From: Corythucha ciliata
Lineage: Eukaryota; Arthropoda; Insecta; Hemiptera; Tingidae
Assembly: GCA_038030265.1 (NCBI GenBank)
Contig: CM075937.1
Location: 47,472,198-47,536,197, forward strand
Direction of reading: 5' to 3'
Length of the DNA stretch: 64,000 nucleotides
Numbering within the stretch: position 1 is the stretch's first letter; each line of letters begins with the position of its first letter. A program made the position numbers and the translations under genes. This document shows positions 34,946 to 45,049 of the stretch, piece after piece. The notes beneath the pieces are model-generated. The model was not told the DNA's origin. It saw only the letters and a list, made by a program, of their open reading frames with translations, and did not search any database.

Positions 34946-36026
34946 TTGTCGCCGCGCTGTGTTCGATCGTCTTCATGAACTCAGTCACCCTGGCATACGG
35001 TCTACTCGAAAACTTATCTCGGATCGTTATTTTTGGCCTGGAATGAACTGTCAAATTAACAACTGGACCCGCTCATGTCTCGCTTGCCAACGGTCAAAAA
35101 TACACCGCCACACGTCGACTCCTCTCGCAACTTTTCCACCCGCCGGTCGATTTGAGCACATTCATTGTGACATAGTCGGTCCTTTACCCGTCTCGGATGG
35201 CAACCGCTACATCCTCACCATCGTTGACAGAGCTACTCGCTGGCCCGAAGCACTCCCTATCCCTGAACTATCCGCCGACACAGTAGCTGCATCGATTTAC
35301 TCGGGGTGGATAGCTCGTTTTGGCGTACCCATTCGCATTACAACTGATCAAGGCCGACAATTTGAAAGTCATTTATTTGCTAAATTTTCTCGTTTACTCG
35401 GCATCGAAAGATGCAGAACAACAGCGTATCACCCCCAAGCTAATGGTTGCGTTGAATGTTGGCATCGGACCCTGAAGGCATCCCTCATGGCTCATCAGTC
35501 GAAATGGTCACAAGCCCTCCCCACTATTCTTCTCGGACTTCGCTCAGCTCTGCGCGACGAAATCGGCGCTAGTTGCGCACAAGCCGTTTACGGTCAACCC
35601 CTTCGTCTGCCAGGCGAATTTTTTGAACCGTCGCCGTCGTCTTCAACCACTCTAACAGCCGATTCAATTAAATCGCTCGAAGAAACAATGTCCCATTTTC
35701 GACCTGCAAAATTTGGAACTTCCACCCGACCTACTTTTCGTCACAGAGACTTGGACTCGAGTGACTACGTTTTTGTCAGACAAGACCGTGTGTCACCTCC
35801 TCTCACTCCACCCTATTCTGGACCGTTTAAAGTTCTCGAACGTGGTCCGAAAACTTTCATGATTCAACTTTCCGATCCTAGTCGCACATCAGTCGTATCG
35901 CTGGATCGCCTCAAAGCAGCGCATCTCATGCAAGATGAAAACGACCAGACACCGCTGTCAGTAGTCGACACCTCGCATATACCTGCTCCAGTCGTACGAG
36001 CTACGCAAAAGACTCGACCGTCGTAG
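34946..36026 (+). pseudogene. Gypsy-2 integrase
   Basis: Begins abruptly in the zinc domain: RLHELSHPGIRSTRKLIS and CLACQRSK. The core has IHCDIVGPLP, ITTDQGRQFESHLF and HPQANGCVECWHRTLKA, so D, D and E are present. The C-terminal part (DYVFVRQDRVSPPLTPPY, FKVLERGPKTFMI) is a GPY/F-like integrase tail. About 350 codons are open to a stop at 36,026. The frame upstream of 34,946 is RT sequence joined by deletion, so the start near 34,803 is artificial. Confidence 0.88.
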
Positions 36027-36039
36027 TCGAAAAGAAAGT

Positions 36040-36811
36040 TCGACCTTTGTGAAGCGTGCAGGTCTCCCAAGCGGAGGTTTTCGTTCGCGCAATGGTCTCG
36101 GTGGTGTGCTGCGGGGTGTGCTGGGAGCGGCAGGCGTTTCTGCTTCCGAGGAGTGTGTTAGGAGCTATTGAGTCTTCTTGTTCGTCATGCAGTGCTGATG
36201 ATGGTGATGATGCGGATACGGATTTCCGCCGTGGAAGAAACACCGATAGAGCAGGTGGAGGAACAGGCCAGGAGGTGGGTAGTTCCCTTGAATTTGGAGC
36301 TGATGGGAGCGGTACCTGACGGTACCTGGCACGTGACGAGCTGATCGATGTGACGTTTAAGGATGTATCCATCGTCAAACTTTACTGAATAATGGAGCCT
36401 CCCCATTTTCTCGGTGATGGCGCCAAATTTCCATTTATTTGAGCCAGTGTAGTTTCGTGATGCGACGCGGTCTCCCACGCGTAGATTGCGAGACGGGAGG
36501 GAAGAGAGTGAGGCGCCGTCAGAGGACGGAACGGGGCGAAGTAAATCGAGCTCTTTTTTCGTTTGGCTTCTCCGGAGCGGTTAGAGACGAAAGGAACTGA
36601 AAATATTTACTGCCGATACAATTAAGGAGGATTTGAGCACGAAGAGCGTTTATTTCTTTTGATTCTCGGACAATCTTTTTTAGTTGAAAGAAATTTTGCA
36701 GCCTGTCAATGTATGAGCTAATGGATTCTTTGAATTCTTCGAACGTATAAATACAGTTCGTATATTTACCCACGTATCCTATGACTTTCCGTTTCCACAA
36801 ATTAAAGGTTA
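36040..36811 (-). pseudogene. Gypsy gag-integrase deletion relic (Gypsy-3)
   Basis: On the minus strand, 36,800-36,540 is gag-like (YTFEEFKESISSYIDRLQNFF, ALRAQILLNCIGSKYFQ). It is followed within about 60 bp by an integrase tail at 36,478-36,330 (VGDRVASRNYTG, SVKFDDGYILKRHIDQL). Protease, RT, RNase H and the integrase core are missing, so this is an internal-deletion copy. The tail resembles that of Gypsy-1. The gag frame has no ATG; it is cut at 36,811 by an inverted repeat (element X). Confidence 0.78.
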
Positions 36812-36889
36812 CAGTAACGCCCTAAAACTTAGCCCGGATCACCGAACATCGTGATGTTCAGAAGAAATTTTTACCCTGAAAGCAACATA

Positions 36890-36990
36890 TGAAACTTGCA
36901 CTGAGGTTAGGTCCAGTCTCCGTTTCGAACTCAGAACCTCAGGCAGAAAGAGCTATTTGGTCCTACGGTCTCACCGCAGTCCAGCCAGAA
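36890..36990 (-). other. Possible tRNA-derived SINE-like segment
   Basis: On the minus strand GAGTTCGAAACGG resembles a pol III B box (GGTTCGANTCC), preceded 50-60 bp upstream by TGGACTGCGGTGAGACC, weakly like an A box. No tail or second copy was seen, so this is tentative. Confidence 0.25.
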
Positions 36991-37162
36991 GTCCAGCAAC
37001 ATGCAGCTGACAAGACCAGGACCAAGTAGATAGCTTTGGTAGCTGATGGTCTGAACAGTTGAACCGCCAGCCGCGGCTGGACCGCACTCTCGGTGCAATT
37101 TTCATGATTCGCCGCTGGTTCTAACCCAAACGTCATTTGCGTACATCCACGGAAGCCGACGT

Positions 37163-37214
37163 TTCCAGGTACGTCCGCGTCATACGTGAGGCTCGTGTCT
37201 TTATATCAACCCAA
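37163..37214 (+). repeat. 52-bp copy of the Harbinger intron donor region
   Basis: 51 of 52 bases match 37,991-38,042, which spans the exon end TTCCAG and the first ~46 bases of the transposase intron. This copy lies directly outside the left Harbinger end. Confidence 0.85.
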
Positions 37215-37644
37215 CGTATTCATAGTTCTCACTCAAGTGGAGTGAGAGCTCAAGTGAGTGGCTCGCGCTTGCGCTAAAGTGAGTTTCGTTTCATAGACCG
37301 CACTCATCCGAGAAACAAGTGTATGCTCAAGGGTTTCGTCAAGTGAAGGCTCATTGGTATTCATAAACCTCACTCAACGTTGTGAGTGAGTGAGCGCACC
37401 TGCGCACATTAGTTTCCCATTTCATAGATCGCTCTCAACTCAAAAATTGAGTAAGCCCTCAAGTGAACACTCGTTGACCCCATTTCACAGTCGAAACTCA
37501 GAAAAGAGAAGAGTGTGATCTCAACTAAAACACCCACCCTTCTCCCACAAATTTTGAGGGACCCCTGGAGCAGCACCCTTGTTGGTTCTTCAGTTAGTTG
37601 TCAACGGCGATATCGGGCTTATTTCGTTTCCTTATCACTTCGAT

Positions 37645-39071
37645 ATGGAGTACGAAGTTGTTTTTTCATTCGACGAGTACGACGAAGAGTATGATGAATT
37701 TCTTGTCTATCAACGAATGCCAAAAAGGTTCTTCAGGGCTTCCTAGAGATTTCATGTGTATTGACATTTCTATGTAATTATCCCGGTACATTCGAGATGC
37801 TCAAAATCCGTTGGATTATTACTCGGAAGAGGAGTTCAGAAATCGGTTCCGGTTCAAAAAAAATACGGTGGTACACACCATTTTTCCATTAATTTTTCCG
37901 GGGAATAATATAGTGGAAGACAAAAGAGGGCTTCCAGTTCCTTTAATTCTAAAAATTCTCGTGGCACTGCGTTTCTACGCCACCGGTTCGTTCCAGGTAC
38001 GTCCGCGTCATACGTGAGGCTCATGTCTTTATATCAACCCAAGTTTTGTGACCATAAACATCATGTGTATTTGTGGCCCATGTTTTTGTAGCCAACATGC
38101 TACTCCTTCGTTGACGTACCTTCTGTTTTCCAGTGTTTTGTTATTCTGAGAACCTCCCAGTGGCAACTGAAATACACCCTTGTTATCGGGAATCACTGAA
38201 AAAGTCTATTCCTCTGTCGTTTGTTTGATTCCTGGCCGCCTTTACTATTTCAGCTCAGGAATTACAAGCAGTGAACTTACTTCTTTCCAGATTGTCTGCG
38301 GGGATCTATTTGGTATCAGCCAGTCTACCGTATGCCGCATTGTCAAGAGTGTTTCCGACGCGCTGTGTATGAAAATTGGCCATTTTATAAGACTGCCATC
38401 TTCTGAAGGAGATATAAGGCAAACTTGGGCCTCTTTTTATCGCCAGGCTGGATTTCCAAGGGTTATTGGCTTGATTGATGGCACCCATGTCCCTATCAAA
38501 AGTCCAGGGGGTGACCAAGCCGAAGTTTTCCGAAACCGAAAATCATTTTTTTCTATCAATGTTCAAATAGTCGCGGGTCCGAACCAAGAAATTTTTGACA
38601 TTGTTTGCCGGTGGCCTGGCTCAGTTCATGATACAAGAATTTTTGAAAACAGCTCTATCAGAGTCAAACTAGAAGAAAATTTTTCAACTTTGGGCCACCT
38701 ACTCGGGGACAGCGGCTACCCTCAAAGGGAATATATATATACCAATTTTGAACCCAATGACTCCATCAGAATTGAGATACAACAAAGCACATAAGACAAC
38801 GAGGAGTGCCGTTGAAAGAACAATTGGCCGGTGGAAAAGGCGTTTTCCATGCCTTTACTATGAATTGCAGAATAGTCTAAAGAGCGTTCTTCGAATTATT
38901 CCCGCGTGTGCAATTCTGCACAACATCGGTCTCAAAGAGAGGGACCAATTGGAATCTCCTGAAGGCGATAACGATACCCCAATTCTAGATGTCCCCACAT
39001 CAGAAACCGTAGTCGGAGAGAGTGATCGTAAGATAAGAGAATCTTTTATCGTTAGGCATTTCACTGCCTAG
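37645..39071 (+). pseudogene. Harbinger transposase (HARBI1-like)
   Basis: The start ATG at 37,645 gives MEYEVVFSFDEYDEEY; a frame change follows before DAQNPLDYYSEEEFRNRF. The exon ends at 37,996 (ATGSFQ) with a GT donor; the acceptor is at 38,290 and the next exon begins IVCGDLFGISQSTVCRIV, a helix-turn-helix region. Catalytic residues are visible: IGLIDGTHVPI (D), LGDSGYP (D) and SAVERTIGRWKRRFP (E). A second frame break falls in a TA run near 38,740. AATAAA lies at 39,185. The family cuts and pastes DNA at TWA sites; this copy looks inactive but only lightly damaged. Confidence 0.88.
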
Positions 39072-39225
39072 AGGCCTAGAGCAAAAGAAAAACTGTTTTC
39101 TTATATTCATAAAAAAAGAGCAAACAAAGTCATTTTCAAATTACTCTTCGAATATTTAGTAACACTTTTTTTTTAATCGAGAACAATAAAAAAGAAATTG
39201 GCATTGCTAAAACAGGAAAGATCAG

Positions 39226-39479
39226 GGGGGTGATTCTGTAACTCGCAAAATTTACGTGTCGTAACTGGGAAGGAGGGGGAGAGGATGTACCCCGTTGCCT
39301 TGGTTTTTCCACGCATTTGTCAAGAATTTATTATTTTTTCTTCGAGACCACACATTCTAGCGTGAAAATTCCACAGTTTAATTCACTAGGTATCGTAAAA
39401 ACCATGGCAACGAGGTACCTCCCCTCGCCCTTCTTCCATTTTACGACACGTAAATTTTGCAAGTTACAGAATCACCCCC
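39226..39479. mobile_element. Palindromic MITE, 254 bp, CAG duplication
   Basis: GGGGGTGATTCTGTAACT at the left and its inverted copy at the right; arms are alike for over 80 bp (GCAAAATTTACGTGTCGTAA, CGTTGCC, TGGTTTTT). CAG flanks both ends (39,223-39,225 and 39,480-39,482). It lies between the two convergent Harbinger genes. Confidence 0.85.
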
Positions 39480-39496
39480 CAGGAGCTTTGTTATTT

Positions 39497-40564
39497 TTAT
39501 TCGTCATTATCATTTAATTTATTTATTTTTAAAGCATATAGCTTTGCTTCTTGCTCGGCTCGCAAGTTAGTTAACTTTAGCAATCGGTCTTCATGACGGC
39601 ACTGTTTATTAACAAGCTCGATTTTGCGTTCCTCGAGCTGCACTTTTAAACGATGGAGCTCTGCGTCGTGACGCAAAAATTGATCGTTTCTGTGCAGTCG
39701 CAGGTCGCCTTCCTTGGTCTTACTTCCTGTAGAAATGTTGACCAAAATGTACCTATCAGCAGTTAGTATTTCACCAAGCAAACCCCTTGTACTAACCTGA
39801 ACGTGATGACGCATCATCAGCACTGCGGGTCGTAGGAATAACTGGAGGAGCGTCTTCTTCAGCATCACTCGTGGTACCAACGACGTTGCTTGACACTACG
39901 TCCCCCTCGACAATAGAAAAAGATGGCCCTGGGAGGGCAAGGGTGTCGCTATCGAGAGCCCCTTCGACGTCTACGCCCATGCTGTCGAGTTCAGGGTCTT
40001 CTGGAATAGAGGAATGGAACGAACCACCGCCCGTCTTCATCCTCTCCCTTTTCTCGCTTGCTAACTCGCTTTTTCGCCTAAATTTAATGTTCTCCCAGCA
40101 CTTTTTGAGCTGGGCTGTAGTCCGCTGTGGAGGAACCGAAAGGAACACATAGGAATTAGTGACATTAAGTGACAATTAGACTTGAAGCCGCCTTCACATG
40201 GGTATTCGTGATAAACGCTATGTATCGAATGTCTGAAAATGCTAAACGCCAAACATAAAGCCCCTAGAAACGGAAAAATTGGAACAACAAAAGATCGATT
40301 TAACAGAGTTTTCGACGTTAGCATAATGTGTTAATCTTTTTATCATGAATACCCCTGCTATAAAGAATTTTAAATTAAGTAGTACTCACCTTCTTATGTG
40401 ACGGATACGAATTAAATTCGTCAGTTATTTCCTCCCACATTCGTTTTTTTTTGTGCCAAGGATATCTCGTCGGTTTTTTTTGTTTCGACGACGTCCTGAC
40501 GGAGCACAATTAATTCTCGTAATTTATTTTTCTCTTCCGCGGAAAAATGACGTTTCCCTTCCAT
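39497..40564 (-). pseudogene. Harbinger Myb/SANT-like DNA-binding protein
   Basis: Exon 1 runs from the ATG at about 40,564 (MEGKRHFSAEEKNKLRELIV) through a frameshift in an A9 run to MWEEITDEFNSYPSHKK, with a GTGAGT donor at about 40,390. Exon 2 resumes with RTTAQLKKCWENIKFRRKSE. The W...F...R...QLKKCWEN pattern is a Myb/SANT-like domain. A second half (39,497-39,740) is a coiled-coil-like basic/acidic helix (ELHRLKVQLEERKIELVNKQ). In Harbinger elements this partner brings the transposase to DNA. Its stop overlaps an AATAAA. Confidence 0.8.
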
Positions 40565-41068
40565 GCCGAAATAATTGCCTACCGTTTAAACACCAGTCAA
40601 CACGAAACAACCAAAGCTAACAACCGGCGGAAAACTATGAGGATCACGACTGATAAGGCCTCATGTCCCCTTTATCAACCTTCATGCCGGTTCTGACCCG
40701 GTCTTTCACAACAAGTTGAGTTTGAGTGAAGTGCACCAATAAGTCCTGTGAGTTGAGAGTGCTCTCTGTCTATGAAATGCACTTTCTAAATAAGTGTTCA
40801 CTTGAGGGCACTCTCAACTCTTATCGAAATGAGAGTTTACTCAAATTGAGTGGGGACTATGAATACAGCCCTTAAAGTAAGAATGTATGGTGAATCTACT
40901 AGGAGCCTAGACTGGCCTAGACTATCCTAGTTTTTGAATCGATTTTCATTACATCCCTGATTCATGTTTTATCATAAATCCTCACTTTGAACGTTTGCTT
41001 CCGGGTAACATTTGCCTTTAAAAAATCACGATTTCCGGTGTTCCGGGCTATGTTTTAGGGCGTTACAG

Positions 41069-41290
41069 ACAACTAGTCCAAGAGCCAGCGACGTAAAAAG
41101 TGCAACCATTTGCATAATTTTCTTACCCAGCGCAAAAAAATCAAGAATAATTTCTTAATAGTGGGAAAAATTGTCTGGCCATTTGGACGTGACGAAACCG
41201 GCGGCAGACGGCATCAAAGATGCACTTTTGTGGGAGAAGTAACACAAATTCCGAAAAGCACGTTAAAAAGTGCTGAAATGTGAGGTTATT
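41069..41290 (+). mobile_element. Half copy of 'GTCCAAGAGCC' MITE
   Basis: About 200 bp (AGTCCAAGAGCCAGCGACGT, TGCAACCATTTGCATA, CATTTGGACGTGAC, GGAGAAGTAACACAAATTCC) match the left arm of the element at 51,411-51,957. The right arm is absent. Confidence 0.75.
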
Positions 41291-42160
41291 TGTGTATCGT
41301 AAGATATTTTTTGATACGACGTTTAGCGTGAAGGGCCGGAAAGATTTTCGGATTCACATTACCTGAAAACGTGGGAAACTAAACTTGAAATTCGGGCTCT
41401 GCTGGACAAGTCTCAGGACTATAAGGTTTCATTATGAGACCACAAAAAATGAAATATTCCAAATACTTTGCGCGTAAAACGGTGAGGGGATAATGGGCGA
41501 GGGGTAGTACTCGTACGCCTCTTAAGTTTAATCCTTGGAGTTCAACATTGGGGCGATCGTCCCTTCCGTTCTCTGAAAGTCTGTTGTTTATGTTCTTTCT
41601 GGTAAAAAAAAAAAATTGTTTTGTGGGTCAAGTAATCGTTGGGAAGGGCTGAATTGACAGTTATCGAGTCAAGCTACTCGTTGCTATTGGACCGTAGAGG
41701 AATTCGGTTAGTCCGGAAGCCCACCGTATGAAAAATCCGGATCATTTGGTTTATGTCTAGGACCAGCCTAAGACGTCTTTTATGGTATAGGACAATGATT
41801 CTCAACCGGGTGTGGTGGGGGGGGGGCGCTAGTGATTTCTAGGGGAAGGGGGCGTGAACTTTTTTCCATGTCCCTAAGGTTGAGACCCACCAGACAAGTA
41901 TATCGGAAAATTCAGGAACGTCATTTTGTTTTTGTTTCTTTACGCTGTCGGTGAGTCGCTCAGACCTTACTCAAATGAGAAATGCAGTCGGTAGACAGAG
42001 GGAGGCATTGGGTCCTTTATCACCGGGCCTCAAAATCAAGAAATGGAAGAAGACTTGTCCTCTTCACTGGATCCAATGAAGAGGGCAAGTTTTTTTTTTT
42101 AAATCTCAATTTGACTGAAACCACCTTCACAACATCGCCGATCTCAGAAATATATTAAGA
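41291..42160. other. Non-coding stretch, nothing recognised
   Basis: Includes a G run at about 41,817-41,827 and A/T runs. No gene or repeat ends are visible. Confidence 0.5.
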
Positions 42161-42364
42161 GCTCAACTGTGGTTGGATTGGGTTGGTTGTGCTTGGTTTT
42201 GGTCTCTTCTTTGTGTTTGGAGCTTTTACTGTGGTTTGGAGCTTAGCAATGGTTGGAGCTTTCCTGTAGCTGTGAGCTTTGATGTGGTTATGAGCTTTAA
42301 AATCATGGAAGCTCCAATGCTCCAAAGCTCCTCCATGCTTTTATTGTACTCATCGCGGAGTTGT
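42161..42364 (+). repeat. 17-bp minisatellite patch next to BEL-2
   Basis: Degenerate GTGGTTGGAGCTTT units, of the same family as 33,166 and 63,110. It ends where the BEL-2 coding sequence begins. Confidence 0.7.
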
Positions 42365-42962
42365 GGTTGTGTTTGATTAAACGCCGTTCAAGCCCGCGAA
42401 AGCGTCGCAGGGCAGTTAATTTGGAGTCACCCTGTTTGGATTTCCCGGGACCAAAAATTAGGACTACCCAATACCGACCGGTTTCGTCTCGTTGAAAATG
42501 TTCTCGGACTATTTTTTCGGCATATTCGGCGTCAGGATCCCTAGGAATCTGAGACGCCACCTTTTCCAATTCCCAAAACGACTCGACTAAATCGTTCAAA
42601 GTGGATGTAGCGCAAAAACTCACGATGCTGTTAGCTGACTCTTCCCGTTCTGGAGGAGACAGAGCAATCGGCCCCATTGCCACCCAACCGAGAAGCGTTT
42701 CAAATACCGAGGTCCGCGAAGTACCTAAGTATTTTTTTTTTTTTTTTTTTTGAATACGCAGCACTTCAAACATCGCCCTGGAAATCGTTGGGGACTCGGA
42801 TTTTGGGAAAACCTGCCGCCCAATCGATATTCCGCGAGAATTAAAAGAGCCTCGAACAGTGACCGTATCAGCAGAGTCCATCTGCGGATCAGTTTTAAAC
42901 AACCTGCAAAAAGTCTTCTCAGCACAGCTTCCATTTTGTTCTACCGCCTTATTGAAATTCAT
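42365..42962 (-). pseudogene. BEL/Pao protease-RT junction fragment (BEL-2)
   Basis: The minus-strand frame shows FETLLGWVAMGPIAL, TLNDLVESFWELEKVAS, YAEKIVREHFQRDETGRYWV and ALRRFRGLERRLIKHN, the protease-to-RT junction of BEL/Pao, comparable to the same region of BEL-1. A 20-base T run (42,731-42,751) encodes a false lysine stretch. The fragment is cut by the minisatellite just before the RT core. Confidence 0.8.
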
Positions 42963-45049
42963 AGCATTTTCCCTTCCATTTCACAAACTCCTCCCCCTCT
43001 CCCTACAACCACCTACCCCTCACCATTCATTTCTCTTCTTTTGTCCCGTTTAAAGCACCCCACACACACTATATCACCAGATTGACGACTGATGACCATA
43101 GCAGGACCCTTAAACCGTTGGTACAAATCTATCAAAGGGCGCTATAGTGTGAGAAAGAGTGAAAGGGGGGAGGGGGCTTAGGACCAAAAAACGGCGAAAA
43201 AGATAAATGAGTGGAATTTCCCCTTCGCTCCTGCTTTTTTTTATATCTTTTCAACACTAAAGGGACTAGACGTGAAAAGTCTTTCCCTTATGTTTCCTAA
43301 ATCTCACAGCGTCATCCAAAAATATAAAAAAAAAACTGTTATTGATAAATACGCTGTAAAGGCACAATTCGAAACTCCCAAAAATACACCACCGAATGCA
43401 AGAAAACGGGAATATAATAATCATAAATCACGAGTGAAAAGAAAATCTCGAGAATGACGGGCTGGTGGGGGATCCCATCGTTCCAAAACTCTCTGAATGA
43501 TTAATGCCCCGGACATTATTTTTTATTAATACCAACCGTTCGCCCCCCCCCCCCAACCACAACACACTAAAGCACCCTATTGAGAAATGTCTACCTTTTG
43601 AGAAGCGGGCGTTCTTTTCCAAAAAAAAAAAAGGACAATTGTTTTTATAGAGGCAAGCTAAGGAAAAGCTTCCACTCCTTTTTGTATCTACGGAAAAGAA
43701 GATGGGATCGGGCGTAACAATAGAGGGAGAGAGGGTGAGTGAGAGAGAAAAAAAAGGGGGAAAAAGGAGGGATTCGACGAAAAACCCACAAAATTGAATT
43801 TCCTGATCATGAAAAAGGGGGGGGAGGAAAGACATTGTGAAGTGTTGCGTAGTACAGTGGGGGGAGGGCGGGAGGACGCTGAGGGAATGTCGAGCTTTCT
43901 TATGTTCCTTTCTTTCATCCTCCTTGATACTCTCGGACTTTCTTTGTGAGGCGTTTTTTTAAGTATTAACCGGTTCGATTTGAGATGATAAAAAACAAAA
44001 CTTGATATACCTAGTAGTTCCTTTGTGTTGCCCCCCCCCCCACACACACTAACACCACCAACAAGGGAACGGAAGAACGTTTTCCCATTAGATAAGATCA
44101 AAGCATCGAAAACCTGGACGTGCGTCTTTGATAACAGGTGGTGGTAGAGGGGCGGTACAGTGTTTCAAGGATTAAGGTTTTGTCCTCATTGAAGGGAGTG
44201 AAACTCGTTCGTCCAATTAGCAACACTCCAGAGAGTCAAAAGGATGATGGTTGTAGAGGGGTGGGGTGAAGGTTGCAATGGATTGGAGTCACCGTCGCAA
44301 AATAAAAGCAAAATAAACTCGTATTTCAAACACTTACGGCGATATCACTGGTCTCAAAGAAGCTCGGCAATGGACTGGATTCATCATTGGGACCCACATT
44401 GAGGTGTTTCGGGCCCCAAAACTCCGTAATTTAGCTTCATTTTTTATTTCAAAATGGAAAAATGTCTTTCTGAGTAGCTTTGACTCACAACGTTCTTCGA
44501 AGACTTGAAAGATTAACTACAAAGCACCCCTTTAAGCCCAAAAAATCGAATATTCAACCTTATAGACGCCAATTACGCTCCCTCCATGTTCAAGAAAACT
44601 GCCCAGTGCCCACCGATTAGGAGGAGTGTCGACCACGACTTGGAGTGGGCCCAAACCCAGTGATTTGGCTTTTAACTCTTCGGATTCTACGCGGCAGCGT
44701 TTTGAAGAGGTTTCATGGTATACACATGCGAGGCACCCATCACCGCGCGTTCGCGCCGCGTAGCAACCGGACCTCGGGAAACCGCGTACGTGTGAAACGA
44801 GCCTAAAACAGCTATTTAAACACTCACACAAAATTCCGATCTTTGAAAGAATAAAACCAATTAAATTGGGCTTTTGAAGGCGAGCTAAACCAACGGATAG
44901 TACTTTGATGAACGTGCCAATACCCCAAAAAATGAAATGTTCAAGACCCAACCCCGTTAAATTTTGCTGAGAGTCAAATCAGCGATAATTCATTTATGAG
45001 AGTACCATGCCCTCCCCCACCCCCTTTAAAATTAGAGTTTTGTTGACCC
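42963..45049. other. Low-repeat non-coding stretch
   Basis: Rich in poly-G/C and poly-A runs (C10 near 43,543, A12 near 43,621). Minus-strand frames of about 140 codons at 43,428-44,101 and 44,532-44,951 show no domain and are probably chance. Confidence 0.5.

Larger units (their letters stand above)
33589..36030 (+). mobile_element. Ty3/Gypsy fragment lacking RNase H (Gypsy-2)
   Basis: A protease, RT and integrase on the + strand with no gag and no visible LTR. The left edge is the minisatellite and the right edge abuts a minus-strand Gypsy relic near 36,040. The RNase H is deleted. It is a different lineage from Gypsy-1 (single-domain style, integrase with IHCDIVGPLP and ITTDQGRQF). Confidence 0.88.
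37217..40874. mobile_element. PIF/Harbinger DNA transposon, two convergent genes
   Basis: It carries a DDE transposase on the + strand and a Myb/SANT-like protein on the minus strand, the two-gene layout of Harbinger elements. The right end is GGGCTGTATTCATAGTCC (inverted, ending at 40,871) followed by TTA. The left end keeps only TATTCATAGTTCTCACTC, the outer GGGCTG having been lost. Subterminal 150-bp blocks at 37,217 and 37,360 repeat CTCACTCAA/GAGTGAG motifs also seen near the right end. Confidence 0.88.
36815..41065. mobile_element. Element X: inverted repeats enclosing the Harbinger
   Basis: TAACGCCCTAAAACTTAGCC at 36,815 is inverted at 41,046-41,065 (GGCTATGTTTTAGGGCGTTA); similarity continues for about 40 bp inward. 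CAG sits immediately outside both ends (36,812-36,814 and 41,066-41,068), a possible 3-bp duplication. The interior outside the Harbinger (36,858-37,162 and 40,875-41,020) encodes nothing recognised. Confidence 0.6.

Noticed and set aside
36519..36800. Complete small gag gene with a start at 36,800
   Set aside because: The first codon is TTG, not ATG, and the frame is cut by the element X inverted end at 36,811.
36890..36990. A true tRNA gene on the minus strand
   Set aside because: The B-box-like GAGTTCGAAACGG is present, but no cloverleaf or matching acceptor stem can be formed by eye. It is kept only as a weak SINE-like note.
43428..44951. Minus-strand frames of ~135-140 codons as host genes
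   Set aside because: Composition follows homopolymers and simple pyrimidine tracts; no domain and no splice support.
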